A stretch of DNA of 64,000 nucleotides from Nitrospira sp. (GTDB taxonomy: Bacteria > Nitrospirota > Nitrospiria > Nitrospirales > Nitrospiraceae). The first letter of the stretch is position 1. Every line of letters starts with the position of its first letter. Below, one piece after another: positions 1 through 8,307 of the stretch. The notes below the pieces were generated by a model. It was not told the origin of the DNA and did not search any database. It saw nothing but the letters and a program-made list of their open reading frames with translations. The position numbers and the translations under genes were made by a program. The stretch covers positions 846,179 through 910,178 of the forward strand of contig CP126121.1 in assembly GCA_030123625.1 (NCBI GenBank), in the 5' to 3' direction.

Positions 1-270
1 CACCCGTCCGTTGATCTCTTGCTCCTGCCGCTTACCTCCCAGCTAGAGCATCTCCAACCTGGTGAATTTACTTTGGCTGATTGGAAAGCCGCTGGACTGT
101 TATTTCCGAGCGCCGTGAAACGTGGACTGTTTACGCTCGACAAGACCCACATTAATCGACGTTTTGGTCATGTCACGGCTGCTGATCGGGAAAGACTCGA
201 TGGAGCCTACGGCTCTGGCTCGGGCTGTAAAGGTTCTCTCAAACGGATACAGGCCGTGAAACAGACATAA
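1..270 (+). CDS. MazF/PemK-like toxin, 5' truncated by the window and probably 3' frameshifted
   Basis: The frame is open from base 1, so the N-terminus lies outside the window. The visible part (LLPLTSQ, then GEFTLADWKAAGLLFPSAV and KRGLFTLDK) resembles the C-terminal half of MazF/PemK-family ribosome-dependent or free endoribonuclease toxins, which cleave mRNA. Up to LDGA the match is good. The tail to the TAA at 268-270 is unlike the family. If one C is added at the CC of 206-207, the frame ends ALRLWLGL at a TAA (228-230), which is the usual family ending. I infer a one-base deletion near the 3' end that replaces the last few residues. It is convergent with the damaged HicB gene on the other strand. 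The family call is fairly firm. Activity is doubtful. Confidence 0.6.
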   Translation, partial: HPSVDLLLLPLTSQLEHLQPGEFTLADWKAAGLLFPSAVKRGLFTLDKTHINRRFGHVTAADRERLDGAYGSGSGCKGSLKRIQAVKQT

Positions 271-316
271 ACGGCATGATCGTTTGCAACCGTGCGGAGA
301 ATGTCCGTGGAGTCTG

Positions 317-529
317 TTACACCGAGACTTCGATGTATTCCACTTGGCTGCTGAGCGGAGGAATGGGCAGGCTGTCGGCGCGAAGACCCTCCAGATGGAA
401 TTTTATCGCTTCGCGGATCATCGTTTCAGTTTCATGGATCGTCTCACCGGTAGCTACACAACCTGGTAGGTCCGGTACTTAGGCTGCATAGTTAGAGACG
501 GCTTTTTCAATTACGATTGCATAGCGCAT
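317..529 (-). pseudogene. HicB-like antitoxin with an in-frame stop at codon 17
   Basis: The minus strand from ATG at 529 reads MRYAIVIEKAVSNYAA, then TAA (479-481), then continues in the same frame VPDLPGCVATGETIHETE through GLRADSLPIPPLSSQ to a stop at 317. The whole 70-codon frame is a classic HicB N-terminal fold (small beta-rich antitoxin that neutralises the HicA mRNA interferase). The family almost always has Tyr (TAC/TAT) where this copy has TAA (NYxAYVPDLPGC), so a single substitution explains the stop. No hicA-like reading frame is visible beside it. It lies downstream of the YgiT-type gene on the same strand. I read it as an orphan, decaying antitoxin. Translation restarting downstream is possible but no good start or ribosome site is seen. 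Confidence 0.8.
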
Positions 530-579
530 GCTGAGAGTTTAGAGCAAGGATCACAACTGTGTTCCGCGATGAACCGCAG

Positions 580-822
580 TTACGCACTGACTTTGTCCGG
601 TAAACTAATCACGGGAATACTCACCCGTGCTCGCCCAACCCTTCCCGTCGCAGTACACCGGTCCATGAGGCGAAGGACCGCAGGCTTTAAAAATGTCTCC
701 CCACACTGACTGCACACCTCAGCCTGCACGTTCTTAAACAGAAACAGACGTTTCCCCCACCGATGGACATGTTCGATCGTTTTTCGCTTCACCGGGGCTT
801 TGCAGAACGGGCAGGACTTCAT
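580..822 (-). CDS. YgiT-type zinc finger protein, probable antitoxin
   Basis: An 80-residue protein with two CxxC pairs (CPFC near the N-terminus and CSQC around residue 40) that would bind one zinc. HRWGKRLFLFKNVQAEVC and the following GETF are typical of the YgiT/MqsA N-terminal family, which usually serve as antitoxins for DUF4258 or MqsR-like toxins. The start at 822 is chosen because ATG overlaps the TGA of the upstream DUF4258 gene (ATGA) and is preceded by GGGAGG. A longer frame begins at 858 but would run inside the toxin gene. The C-terminus lacks the helix-turn-helix seen in full MqsA, so autoregulation would need another protein. This gene appears intact while its toxin partner does not. 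Confidence 0.75.
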   Translation of the reverse strand: MKSCPFCKAPVKRKTIEHVHRWGKRLFLFKNVQAEVCSQCGETFLKPAVLRLMDRCTATGRVGRARVSIPVISLPDKVSA

Positions 823-1153
823 GACCGCCTCCCTTTTCTTTTGCGCCAGTTCGTCCACAGCTTCGAATCCGGCCGATAGATCGTGATCAAAATAGCCACG
901 CTCTCATGAATCGACCACACGGCATGCAGCGGCTCCTGTGATTCGGTAAAGGCTAGCACAAGTACCGAATGCCCGCGTGGATCGTCCGGATAATCCTCAA
1001 TGATCTCGCTTGAGAAACTTGAATACGCCTGTTCAATTTCGTCGATCGTAATCTGGTCGGCATCACGCTCTTGTTCCGCATGCAACGTGACCCTATACCG
1101 ACCCGATGTGAAAACGTTCGCAGACGTTCAAGCACGCCAAGGGCAACGGACAC
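819..1153 (-). pseudogene. DUF4258 (toxin-like) protein with an apparent one-base frameshift
   Basis: The downstream part (YRVTLHAEQERDADQITID, then IIEDYPDDPRG, LHAVWSI and ITIYRPDSKLW) is a clear DUF4258 protein, a RelE/MqsR-like family often paired with YgiT-type antitoxins. In its own frame it has no ATG or GTG upstream, only TTG at 1085 in mid-domain. A second frame from GTG at 1153 encodes VSVALGVLERLRTF, the N-terminal helix expected for the family. The two join perfectly if one T is added to the T run (AAAA on the plus strand at 1111-1114), giving 111 residues. GTG 1153 sits six bases after the stop of the MFS gene, so the pair may be co-transcribed with it. The lesion is either a real inactivating deletion or a homopolymer sequencing error. 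Confidence 0.7.
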
Positions 1154-1159
1154 AGCTTG

Positions 1160-2398
1160 TCAACCCACCTTCGTCGTTCGCCACGCGATCATGGCGGCGC
1201 TAAGGAGCATAAGTGAGGCAAGGATGAACGGTGCTCCCGGCAATTCGATGGATCTGCTAAGGCCTGAATCGGACCGGATGAAGTAGGCGAAGGTCTGCGT
1301 GAAGAGAGTCGGTCCGATCATGCCGGTCATTCCGTTGATGCCGGCGATGGCGCCCTGAAGCTGGCCCTGTTCCGCACTGCTGACTCGGCGGGTCATGAGG
1401 GATTGCGTCGCCGGACCGGCGAGTCCCCAGAAGGCCATCACGGGAATACCGAGGCAGAAAATCCAGCCCTCCGGCGCAGTGCCGTAGACGAAAAAGCCGA
1501 CCGCTCCGCACAGTAACCCGATTAGGAGCGTCCTGCGCTCGCCGAACCGATAGGTGATGGGACGGATCAGTCCGCCCTGCACGATCGTCGCGGCCACGCC
1601 GACGCCCGCCATCATGAGCCCCACACTCGCTGTCCCCCAGCCGTAGCGATAGCCCATGTACAGGACCGACACGCCTGGAAGGACGGCATGGGCGAGATAG
1701 CCGAGGAACGAGACCATCGCGAGGCCGAAGAGTTCATGGTGTGACCGCAACAGCCTGAGCGAGCCGACCGGATTAGCCCTGGCCCAGGTGAACGACATTC
1801 GTTTGTCAGACGGCAAGGATTCGGGCAACACGAAGAATCCGTAACAGGCGTTCAGGAGACTGAGTGCCGCCGCGCCCCAGAACGGGAGTCGGGAATCGAT
1901 GGCACCGAGCCAGCCACCCAAGGCGGGACCGAAGATGAAGCCGAGCCCGAAGACCATGCCGATTTTACCGAACGCCGCCGCCCTATGGTCAGGCGGCGTC
2001 ACGTCGGCGATATAGGCACCGGCCGTGCTGAAGCTGGAGGAGGCCATTCCGGAAATGGTACGGCCTGCCACAAGCCAGGCCACGTTCGGCGCGAGCGCCA
2101 TCACGATGTAGTCGAGACCCAGACCGAGATTGGACAGTAGGACGACCGGTCTCCGGCCGAACCGATCGGACAGCGCGCCCTGAATCGGCGAACAGAAAAA
2201 CTGCGCGACCGCCCAGGCCGTCCCCATCACCCCATAGAGCACGGCCGCCTTCGCCGTATGACCGAAGAAAAATTCCTCGACGAGCTTCGGCAGCACCGGA
2301 ATGATGATGCCGAACGACAACATGTCGAGCAGGACGGTGACGAGAATGAAACGGACCGCGGCTTGGCGCGGTGCCGTGGTGGCCGGTGGCTGGCTCAT
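1160..2398 (-). CDS. MFS drug exporter of the TetA/TCR family
   Basis: A 412-residue, 12-helix major facilitator protein. The loop 2-3 signature GALSDRFGRRPVVLLS, the motif D1-like LDMLSFGIIIPVLPKL in helix 1 and GFIFGPALGGWLG in helix 5 are those of the tetracycline-resistance (class TCR/Tet) proton antiporters in the inner membrane. Family members export tetracyclines or other hydrophobic compounds. The true substrate here cannot be told. ATG at 2398 is preferred over GTG at 2401. An AGGA lies nine bases upstream. Its stop is six bases from the GTG of the DUF4258 gene. No repressor gene of TetR type is adjacent. Confidence 0.85.
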   Translation of the reverse strand: MSQPPATTAPRQAAVRFILVTVLLDMLSFGIIIPVLPKLVEEFFFGHTAKAAVLYGVMGTAWAVAQFFCSPIQGALSDRFGRRPVVLLSNLGLGLDYIVMALAPNVAWLVAGRTISGMASSSFSTAGAYIADVTPPDHRAAAFGKIGMVFGLGFIFGPALGGWLGAIDSRLPFWGAAALSLLNACYGFFVLPESLPSDKRMSFTWARANPVGSLRLLRSHHELFGLAMVSFLGYLAHAVLPGVSVLYMGYRYGWGTASVGLMMAGVGVAATIVQGGLIRPITYRFGERRTLLIGLLCGAVGFFVYGTAPEGWIFCLGIPVMAFWGLAGPATQSLMTRRVSSAEQGQLQGAIAGINGMTGMIGPTLFTQTFAYFIRSDSGLSRSIELPGAPFILASLMLLSAAMIAWRTTKVG

Positions 2399-2649
2399 CA
2401 CCGACGCATCCTATCAGACTTGTCCCCCGCGCAACGCTTCATCGCATAACGCACTCGCTTCAAGCCTCCTGGGACCGAATCCGATTGAACACACGACCCA
2501 ATAGTCCGATGTCTTGACCCTACGTCAGCTCAAAGCTTTGCGGATTGGGAGCCGACCTTTTCAACACGTCGAATATCCACCGGCAGGCGTTCGGCGCGGC
2601 TTCCGAATCCCGAATCCTAAGACTGAGAGAACGGGCTGAAGGAAGGATT

Positions 2650-3981
2650 CTACCCGACTGAAAGATACTCTCCCTCGATGCGTCGCCGAAACCACAGGCT
2701 GGACGTTGCGAGGGCGATCAGGACTGCACCGATGCCGATCAGACTCACGGACTCGCTGGATACGTCGATGAGCCACCCGAAGAACGTCATGCCGGCCATT
2801 GATGTGGCCGTGGCAATAGCCGTATAGAGCGCCATGACCCGCCCCACCATGCGGGGGGGCGAGATTTCCTGAATAATCCCCCAGGCGATCGGTGTCCAGG
2901 TTCCCAACCCCATGCCGATCAACACGACGAGCAGAGTTGCCACCGTAATGTCCGACGTCCAAACCAAGCCGCACAAAGCTACCCCACCGACGGCGCTCGA
3001 CCATGTGACAATCGATATCCGGCGCCGAAGATCCCATTCGGTGAGCCGCACGAGACCGAGCGATACGAGGAGCAGGCCCACGCCGAGCCAAGACCAGAGG
3101 TACCCCACTTCCACCGGACCGAGTGAAAGGAGCCTCTTTCCGAACACGGGAAACAGGGTGGTAAAGGCTCCACTGCCGAACGTATAGAGCGAGGCCAACA
3201 TGATCAACATGAAGATTGTGCGCCGAGAGATCAACGTATAACGAATACCATCGAACAGATCCTCAATCGCCGTTGTCCGGCGGCTCTCCGGCGGAGACGT
3301 CGTCATCCCGGCCGATAGACGGAGGGGAAACAAGAAAGCCGCGGACGCCACATAGGTGACCGCATTGATACAGAGCACGTCCTGTGAACCGGAAAAAGCA
3401 ATCCCCAGTCCGCTGATGACCGGACCGATGACGATGCCGAGGCTCGTGGTGCCTTGGAGGAGAGCATTGGCGGCGGTCAACTGTTCTTTCTTCACCATGA
3501 GCGGTACGGATGAGGACAGCGTCGGAACGAACATGGCGGTGGCAATTCCGTAGAGAAATGTCAGCACATAAAGCGCTTGTATCGTAAACGATTCCACGGA
3601 TACCCAGCAGGGGATCAAGCCGATCAAGAGGGCCCTCGCCAGGTCGCTGCAGATCAGGATGGCCTTTTTAGGCAATCGATCGACCACCACGCCGATCACG
3701 GGTCCCAAGACAATCGGGGGCAATGTTTGCAGCAGGCCGATGACCGTCGTCTTCAGCGCCGACCCGGTGATGGAATAGACAAACCACAAGAGTGCCAGCT
3801 TGCTGACACCGTCGGCCACCTGCGACAGCACCTGGCTCCACCACACCAGGCTGAAATCGCGCGTGAGAAGCCATTGCTTGCGACGGAGAATTGGACGTTC
3901 CGCCATACGAGAGAACTTCTCTTCCTGATCCATCGTGAGGGATCGGTCTGATAGGATGCGTATGCCGGTTGTCTCCCGCAT
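2650..3981 (-). CDS. MFS transporter (MFS_3/EntS-like), tandem paralogue 1
   Basis: A 443-residue major facilitator with about 12 helices. The N-terminal part LLTRDFSLVWWSQVLSQ, followed by VVDRLPKKAILICSDL in the second loop, is typical of the MFS_3 group that includes enterobactin exporter EntS and macrolide efflux proteins. The role is probably export of a small hydrophobic molecule across the inner membrane. The substrate is unknown. ATG at 3981 has GAGG six bases upstream. ATG at 3933 (MDQEEKF) lacks a ribosome site. It closely resembles the next gene over most of its length, including the DRLPKKA loop and the MVGRVM motif near the C-terminus, so the two arose by duplication. Confidence 0.85.
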   Translation of the reverse strand: MRETTGIRILSDRSLTMDQEEKFSRMAERPILRRKQWLLTRDFSLVWWSQVLSQVADGVSKLALLWFVYSITGSALKTTVIGLLQTLPPIVLGPVIGVVVDRLPKKAILICSDLARALLIGLIPCWVSVESFTIQALYVLTFLYGIATAMFVPTLSSSVPLMVKKEQLTAANALLQGTTSLGIVIGPVISGLGIAFSGSQDVLCINAVTYVASAAFLFPLRLSAGMTTSPPESRRTTAIEDLFDGIRYTLISRRTIFMLIMLASLYTFGSGAFTTLFPVFGKRLLSLGPVEVGYLWSWLGVGLLLVSLGLVRLTEWDLRRRISIVTWSSAVGGVALCGLVWTSDITVATLLVVLIGMGLGTWTPIAWGIIQEISPPRMVGRVMALYTAIATATSMAGMTFFGWLIDVSSESVSLIGIGAVLIALATSSLWFRRRIEGEYLSVG

Positions 3982-4079
3982 ACGTGACCTCGGCTTACCA
4001 CGTTATATCGGAATGGGGCCGACAAGAAAGGCGGAACGGCGGGCAAAACGAGTGGAGCGTCGGGCAACCTGCCGGAGGT

Positions 4080-5348
4080 CTAAACTGTAACCCGTTGAGT
4101 CGTGACCGCTTGGCGCATAAACCGGATCGCGACGGCTGCCGTCAGTAACAGAACCAGACCGAGTCCGATAAGACTTTGCGCCGGACCGACGGCGTCCGCA
4201 ATCCATCCAAAGCCGGTCATGCCGGCCATGGCGGTGGCCATCGATCCCGTGCTGAATGTTGTAAGCACGCGTCCCATTAAGTGTTCCGGGGTAGCTTCCT
4301 GCAGCAACGCCCACACGACGGGATTCATGACCGCCGTGCTCCCACCGATGACGATGACCACCGCGGCGGCGACCAGCGGTGTTTCGAGCAGGCTGAGACT
4401 GCAGACCGCCAGCCCCCCTACCGTCATCCCACGGACGATCAGGCACAAGCGGCTATGCAGATCTCCCTGGTGTCTCCAGGCGAGCCAGGTGGACACCGCC
4501 AGCATACCGACTCCGAGGCCGGACCAAAGCCAACCCAGTTGAACCGGACCGACCTGGAGAAACTCTTTCGCATACACCGGCAGGATGAACACAAAGGCGC
4601 TCGCACCCAAGTTGTACAAGGCCGAGATAACGACCAGGAGAAAAACCGTCGATTGCGCGCCGAAGACAAATCGAAATCCTACTTTCAAATCATCAACCAC
4701 GGAGGCGGCAATGTTGCGGGCCTCTTTGCCCCCCTTGAGCGTTTCATGAAACCGCATGGGGATGAGACAGAAAGCCGACACGAGGAACGTCGCAGAATTC
4801 ACATACAAGACATTCTCCGCGCCTATTATCGCGATGAGCACGCCGCTGATTGCCGGTCCCAGCAATAATCCGATGTTATTCGTGCCTTGAATCAAGGCAT
4901 TCGCTGTTACCAATTCAGACGGACGGACCAAGCGCGGGACAGCCGACACCAGAGCCGGCCCAAAGATCGTCGAGACGATCGACGTCAAGAAGATCAAGAC
5001 ATACAGACCTTCAAGGGAGAGGAGATCGAGAGCAAATAAAGCCGGGATGAGAAAGGTCATGACGGTACGAATCAAGTCCACCCATACCATCACGGCCTTC
5101 TTCGGCAGGCGATCAAGAAAAACCCCGATCATGGGACCGAATAACAGAGGCGGAACGGTTTGGAGCAATCCGACGACCGTCATTTTGAGGGCCGAACCGG
5201 TGAGGGTATACACGAACCAGAGGAGAGCGACTTTATTGAGACCTTCCCCGATTTGAGAGATGATCTGTCCCCACCAGAGCAACCCAAAGTCCCTGGTGCG
5301 AATCAGAGACCAGCCCCGACTATCACGTCTGCCGCCGTCTTCCACGCC
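4080..5348 (-). CDS. MFS transporter (MFS_3/EntS-like), tandem paralogue 2
   Basis: A 422-residue relative of the downstream gene with the same landmarks: LIRTRDFGLLWWGQIISQ at the N-terminus, FLDRLPKKAVMVW after helix 2 and HLMGRVLTTFS near the end. It has 12 predicted helices and is an inner-membrane secondary transporter of the MFS_3 type, probably an exporter, with unknown substrate. I place the start at GTG 5348 because AGGAG lies seven bases before it. ATG at 5360 is an alternative that itself overlaps that AGGAG. It is separated from the downstream paralogue by about 100 bases with no clear terminator, so the two are probably transcribed together. Confidence 0.82.
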   Translation of the reverse strand, partial: GVEDGGRRDSRGWSLIRTRDFGLLWWGQIISQIGEGLNKVALLWFVYTLTGSALKMTVVGLLQTVPPLLFGPMIGVFLDRLPKKAVMVWVDLIRTVMTFLIPALFALDLLSLEGLYVLIFLTSIVSTIFGPALVSAVPRLVRPSELVTANALIQGTNNIGLLLGPAISGVLIAIIGAENVLYVNSATFLVSAFCLIPMRFHETLKGGKEARNIAASVVDDLKVGFRFVFGAQSTVFLLVVISALYNLGASAFVFILPVYAKEFLQVGPVQLGWLWSGLGVGMLAVSTWLAWRHQGDLHSRLCLIVRGMTVGGLAVCSLSLLETPLVAAAVVIVIGGSTAVMNPVVWALLQEATPEHLMGRVLTTFSTGSMATAMAGMTGFGWIADAVGPAQSLIGLGLVLLLTAAVAIRFMRQAVTTQRVTV

Positions 5349-5372
5349 TTTTCTCCTCATTATTAATAACAA

Positions 5373-5719
5373 TAAAACGTTTCGATGAGAAAGGAAGACT
5401 CGGAATGATCCTAGTCGAGCTCAGACAAAATATCCGGGTCAAAAAGGGTTTTTGTCCAGTTCGTCCAGTAGATAGTCACATGAGGCGCTGCCACCTTCGG
5501 CTGGGAGGCATTCCGCTGATCCCGACCGTCTGTTTCTCATCATCTTAGAGAAAGCTGGTTCATCCGTGAAACCGGTAACGGCCGACTAGGCCTGCACAGA
5601 ACAGCACCGTCATTGTGAGAATGAATAGACATCAACAACGTCAGGGTGATCGTAGTGCAGGTGAAGCAGATTGCGGTGATGGATGGGCTGTCAGAAGAGA
5701 GAGGAACTATCTCAAATCG
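5373..5719. other. Intergenic region between topA and the MFS pair
   Basis: About 350 bases between the stop of topA and the start of the first MFS gene in transcription order. I see no RNA gene, repeat or convincing coding frame here. A frame on the plus strand from 5615 is without a ribosome site and runs into antisense of topA. The segment must hold the topA 3' end and any promoter of the MFS pair, but no clear hexamer pair or hairpin with a T run was found. Confidence 0.5.
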
Positions 5720-8059
5720 TCACCCTGCTTCGCGGTAGCCACAATCTTGATTGCGGCATTGTACGCTTCGGCCTTCCTGCTTGCTGACCTTTTCAACCAA
5801 AAAGGGTGCCTGGCACGTTGGGCAGGCTTTAGGTACGGGACGATCCCAGAGGGCAAATTCACATTTGGGATAATTGCTACACGCGAAAAATGAGCGGCCT
5901 TTGCGCGTTCGCTTCTGGACGAGATCTCCGCCGCAATCGGGCTGCGGACATTTGACGCCAAGCGCAAGAGGCTTGGTCGTCTTACACTGCGGATAGCCTG
6001 AACAGGCGATGAACTTGCCGAAACGGCCGGTCTTCACCACCATGGGACTTCCGCATTTGTCGCACACCTGATCGGTGGTCAGCTCCTGTTTGGGCACGAT
6101 TTTGATGGTGCCGTCCGGCAGCTTTTCGAAGTTTTGCGTGTTCTTGCACGGCGGATCGTCCTTGTACGCCGGGCAGGCGAGAAACTTGCCATTCCTACCC
6201 CACTTGATCTCCATCATCCGTCCGCACTTCTCGCACGGAATGTCGGTCGGCGGCTCCACCGTGTCTTTGGGCCCTGGAATGGTCTTCGCCCGCTCCATTT
6301 CCCGCGTGAACGGCATGTAAAAATCCCGCACCGCCGCGACCCACTGCTTATTCCCCTCTTCGACCTCGTCCAGCTGTTCTTCCAGTTGAGACGTGAAGTC
6401 GACGTTGATGAGTTCGGGGAAGCCCTTCAACAGAAAATCGTTGACGGTTTTCCCGGTCTCCGTCGGGACCAAGCGCCCTTCGGTCTTTTCCACGTACTTG
6501 CGATCCTGGATCGTGGAGATAATGGCGGCATAGGTCGACGGGCGCCCGATGCCTTTGTCCTCCAGCTCTTTGATCAAGAGGGCTTCGTTATACCGGGGCG
6601 GCGGCTGCGTGAAATGTTGTTTGGATACCATTCCGGGGACCGTCTGCCCATCCTGCTCCACCAGTCGCAGCCGTTCCCCTTCGGACAGGTCCGGGAGCTG
6701 ATGTGCGTCGTCGTCCGTTTCCTGATCGGCCTTTGGTTTCTGCGAGGGCAATTCTTTGTCGATCCCTTCCATATACACGATGGTATGGCCGGGGAATTTC
6801 ACGACCGTGCCGGTCGAGCGGAAGAGATAGCGTTCATTCGTGTCGACGGGCGTCGAATCGATGCGGGTGACGTCCAAAATGGCGGGCACCATCTGCGACG
6901 CGATGAACCGATTCCAGATCAACTTGTAGAGATTGTACTGATCGTGATCCAAATACTGGCGGATCGATTCAGGATCGCGTCCCGCCGAGGTCGGTCTGAT
7001 CGCTTCGTGCGCTTCCTGCGCCGCCTTCGAGGTCTTGTACACATTCGGCGCGGCGGGAAGATAGTCCGCCCCAAAGCGGGACTGAATCACTTCGCGCGCG
7101 TCGGCCATCGCCTCGTTGGAAATGCGCGGCGAGTCGGTTCTCATGTAGGTGATCAACCCGGTCGCGCCCTCGGCGCCGATTTCGATCCCTTCATACAATT
7201 GCTGCGCCAGTGTCATCGTTTTCTTCGGCGAGAAGTGCAGCTTCCGCGAGGCCTCTTGCTGCAACCGACTCGTAATGAACGGCGCGACGGGATTCCGCTT
7301 CTTTTCTCGACGCTCGATCGATTGGACGACGAAGGCCTTTCCTTGAATCTCGCCGACGATGCGACCCGCTTGCTCGGCGTTTTCAATCGAGGCTTCTTCG
7401 CCGTTGATGCTGTGGAGCTTCGCTTCGAATGCCGGGGGATTGGTTCCCGCCAGCAGCGCGGTGATCGACCAGTACTCTTCGGATCGGAACGCGTCCCGCT
7501 CCGCTTCACGCTCGCAAATCAGCCGCATGGCCACCGACTGCACCCGACCCATGCTGAGTCCACGCCGGACCTTGTTCCAGAGCAACTGACTGCCTTGATA
7601 CCCGACGATGCGATCCAACACGCGCCGGGCCTGCTGGGCGTTCACCAGTTTCATGTCGATCTCGCCCGGCGACTGGAGCGCGCGCTTGATGGCTGATTCC
7701 GTGATTTCGTTGAAGAGGACTCGGAAGATCTTTCCGTCTTTCTTTTTCTTCTTCGATTTTCCGAGCAGCTCTTGCTCGATGTGCCAGGCAATCGCTTCCC
7801 CTTCGCGATCGGGGTCCGGCGCGAGAAAGATCTTGTCCGCTTCCTCAGCCTTCTTCTTGATCTCGGCCAATACCTTCGACTTGCCTTTGATGGTGACGTA
7901 CTGCGGTTCGAAATCGTTCTCGAGGTCCACGCCTAATTTGCTCGTCGGAAGGTCCTTGACATGTCCCACCGACGCCATGACGGTATAACCGCGGCCCAGA
8001 TATTTCGTAATCGTTTTCGCCTTCGTCGGCGACTCAACGATGATCAGCGATTTCCCCAT
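5720..8059 (-). CDS. topA: DNA topoisomerase I (type IA)
   Basis: A 779-residue enzyme that relaxes negatively supercoiled DNA by passing strands through a single-strand break. The Toprim domain at the N-terminus reads SLIIVESPTKAKTI with acidic LAPDPDREGEAIAWHI. The catalytic tyrosine is in GLITYMRTDS at about residue 310. The core is followed by C-terminal zinc ribbons with CEKCG, CDKCG, a CPQPDCGG and a final CPTC/CRNQDC cluster, which bind single-stranded DNA and RNA polymerase in the E. coli enzyme. Length is normal. GGAG lies five bases before ATG. It is downstream of dprA on the same strand, an arrangement common in many bacteria. Confidence 0.97.
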   Translation of the reverse strand: MGKSLIIVESPTKAKTITKYLGRGYTVMASVGHVKDLPTSKLGVDLENDFEPQYVTIKGKSKVLAEIKKKAEEADKIFLAPDPDREGEAIAWHIEQELLGKSKKKKKDGKIFRVLFNEITESAIKRALQSPGEIDMKLVNAQQARRVLDRIVGYQGSQLLWNKVRRGLSMGRVQSVAMRLICEREAERDAFRSEEYWSITALLAGTNPPAFEAKLHSINGEEASIENAEQAGRIVGEIQGKAFVVQSIERREKKRNPVAPFITSRLQQEASRKLHFSPKKTMTLAQQLYEGIEIGAEGATGLITYMRTDSPRISNEAMADAREVIQSRFGADYLPAAPNVYKTSKAAQEAHEAIRPTSAGRDPESIRQYLDHDQYNLYKLIWNRFIASQMVPAILDVTRIDSTPVDTNERYLFRSTGTVVKFPGHTIVYMEGIDKELPSQKPKADQETDDDAHQLPDLSEGERLRLVEQDGQTVPGMVSKQHFTQPPPRYNEALLIKELEDKGIGRPSTYAAIISTIQDRKYVEKTEGRLVPTETGKTVNDFLLKGFPELINVDFTSQLEEQLDEVEEGNKQWVAAVRDFYMPFTREMERAKTIPGPKDTVEPPTDIPCEKCGRMMEIKWGRNGKFLACPAYKDDPPCKNTQNFEKLPDGTIKIVPKQELTTDQVCDKCGSPMVVKTGRFGKFIACSGYPQCKTTKPLALGVKCPQPDCGGDLVQKRTRKGRSFFACSNYPKCEFALWDRPVPKACPTCQAPFLVEKVSKQEGRSVQCRNQDCGYREAG

Positions 8060-8307
8060 GACAACTCCATCTGTCTCTCAGGAATTGTATCATCCGTACC
8101 AAATATCGGAGATTCGTGCAACTAGAATGGCAGTCGGCAACCATCAACAAGACGTTAGGAACCGTTGGTGGTGATAGGAAGTGCCTGAATGATAAGGCTT
8201 GCCGGCTCTGTTCGTCACACGCGAAAACGTGCTTCACACGGACGAGTCATCAATGCTCATTCGATGGACGCGTGGCGGTTGAGACGAAGATCGATGTCTT
8301 GCCGATG

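Noticed and set aside
6134..7696. Long open frame (520 codons) antisense to topA
   Set aside because: It mirrors a strongly conserved gene, is rich in Arg, His and Pro as expected of an antisense frame at this GC content, and has no ribosome site or recognisable domain.
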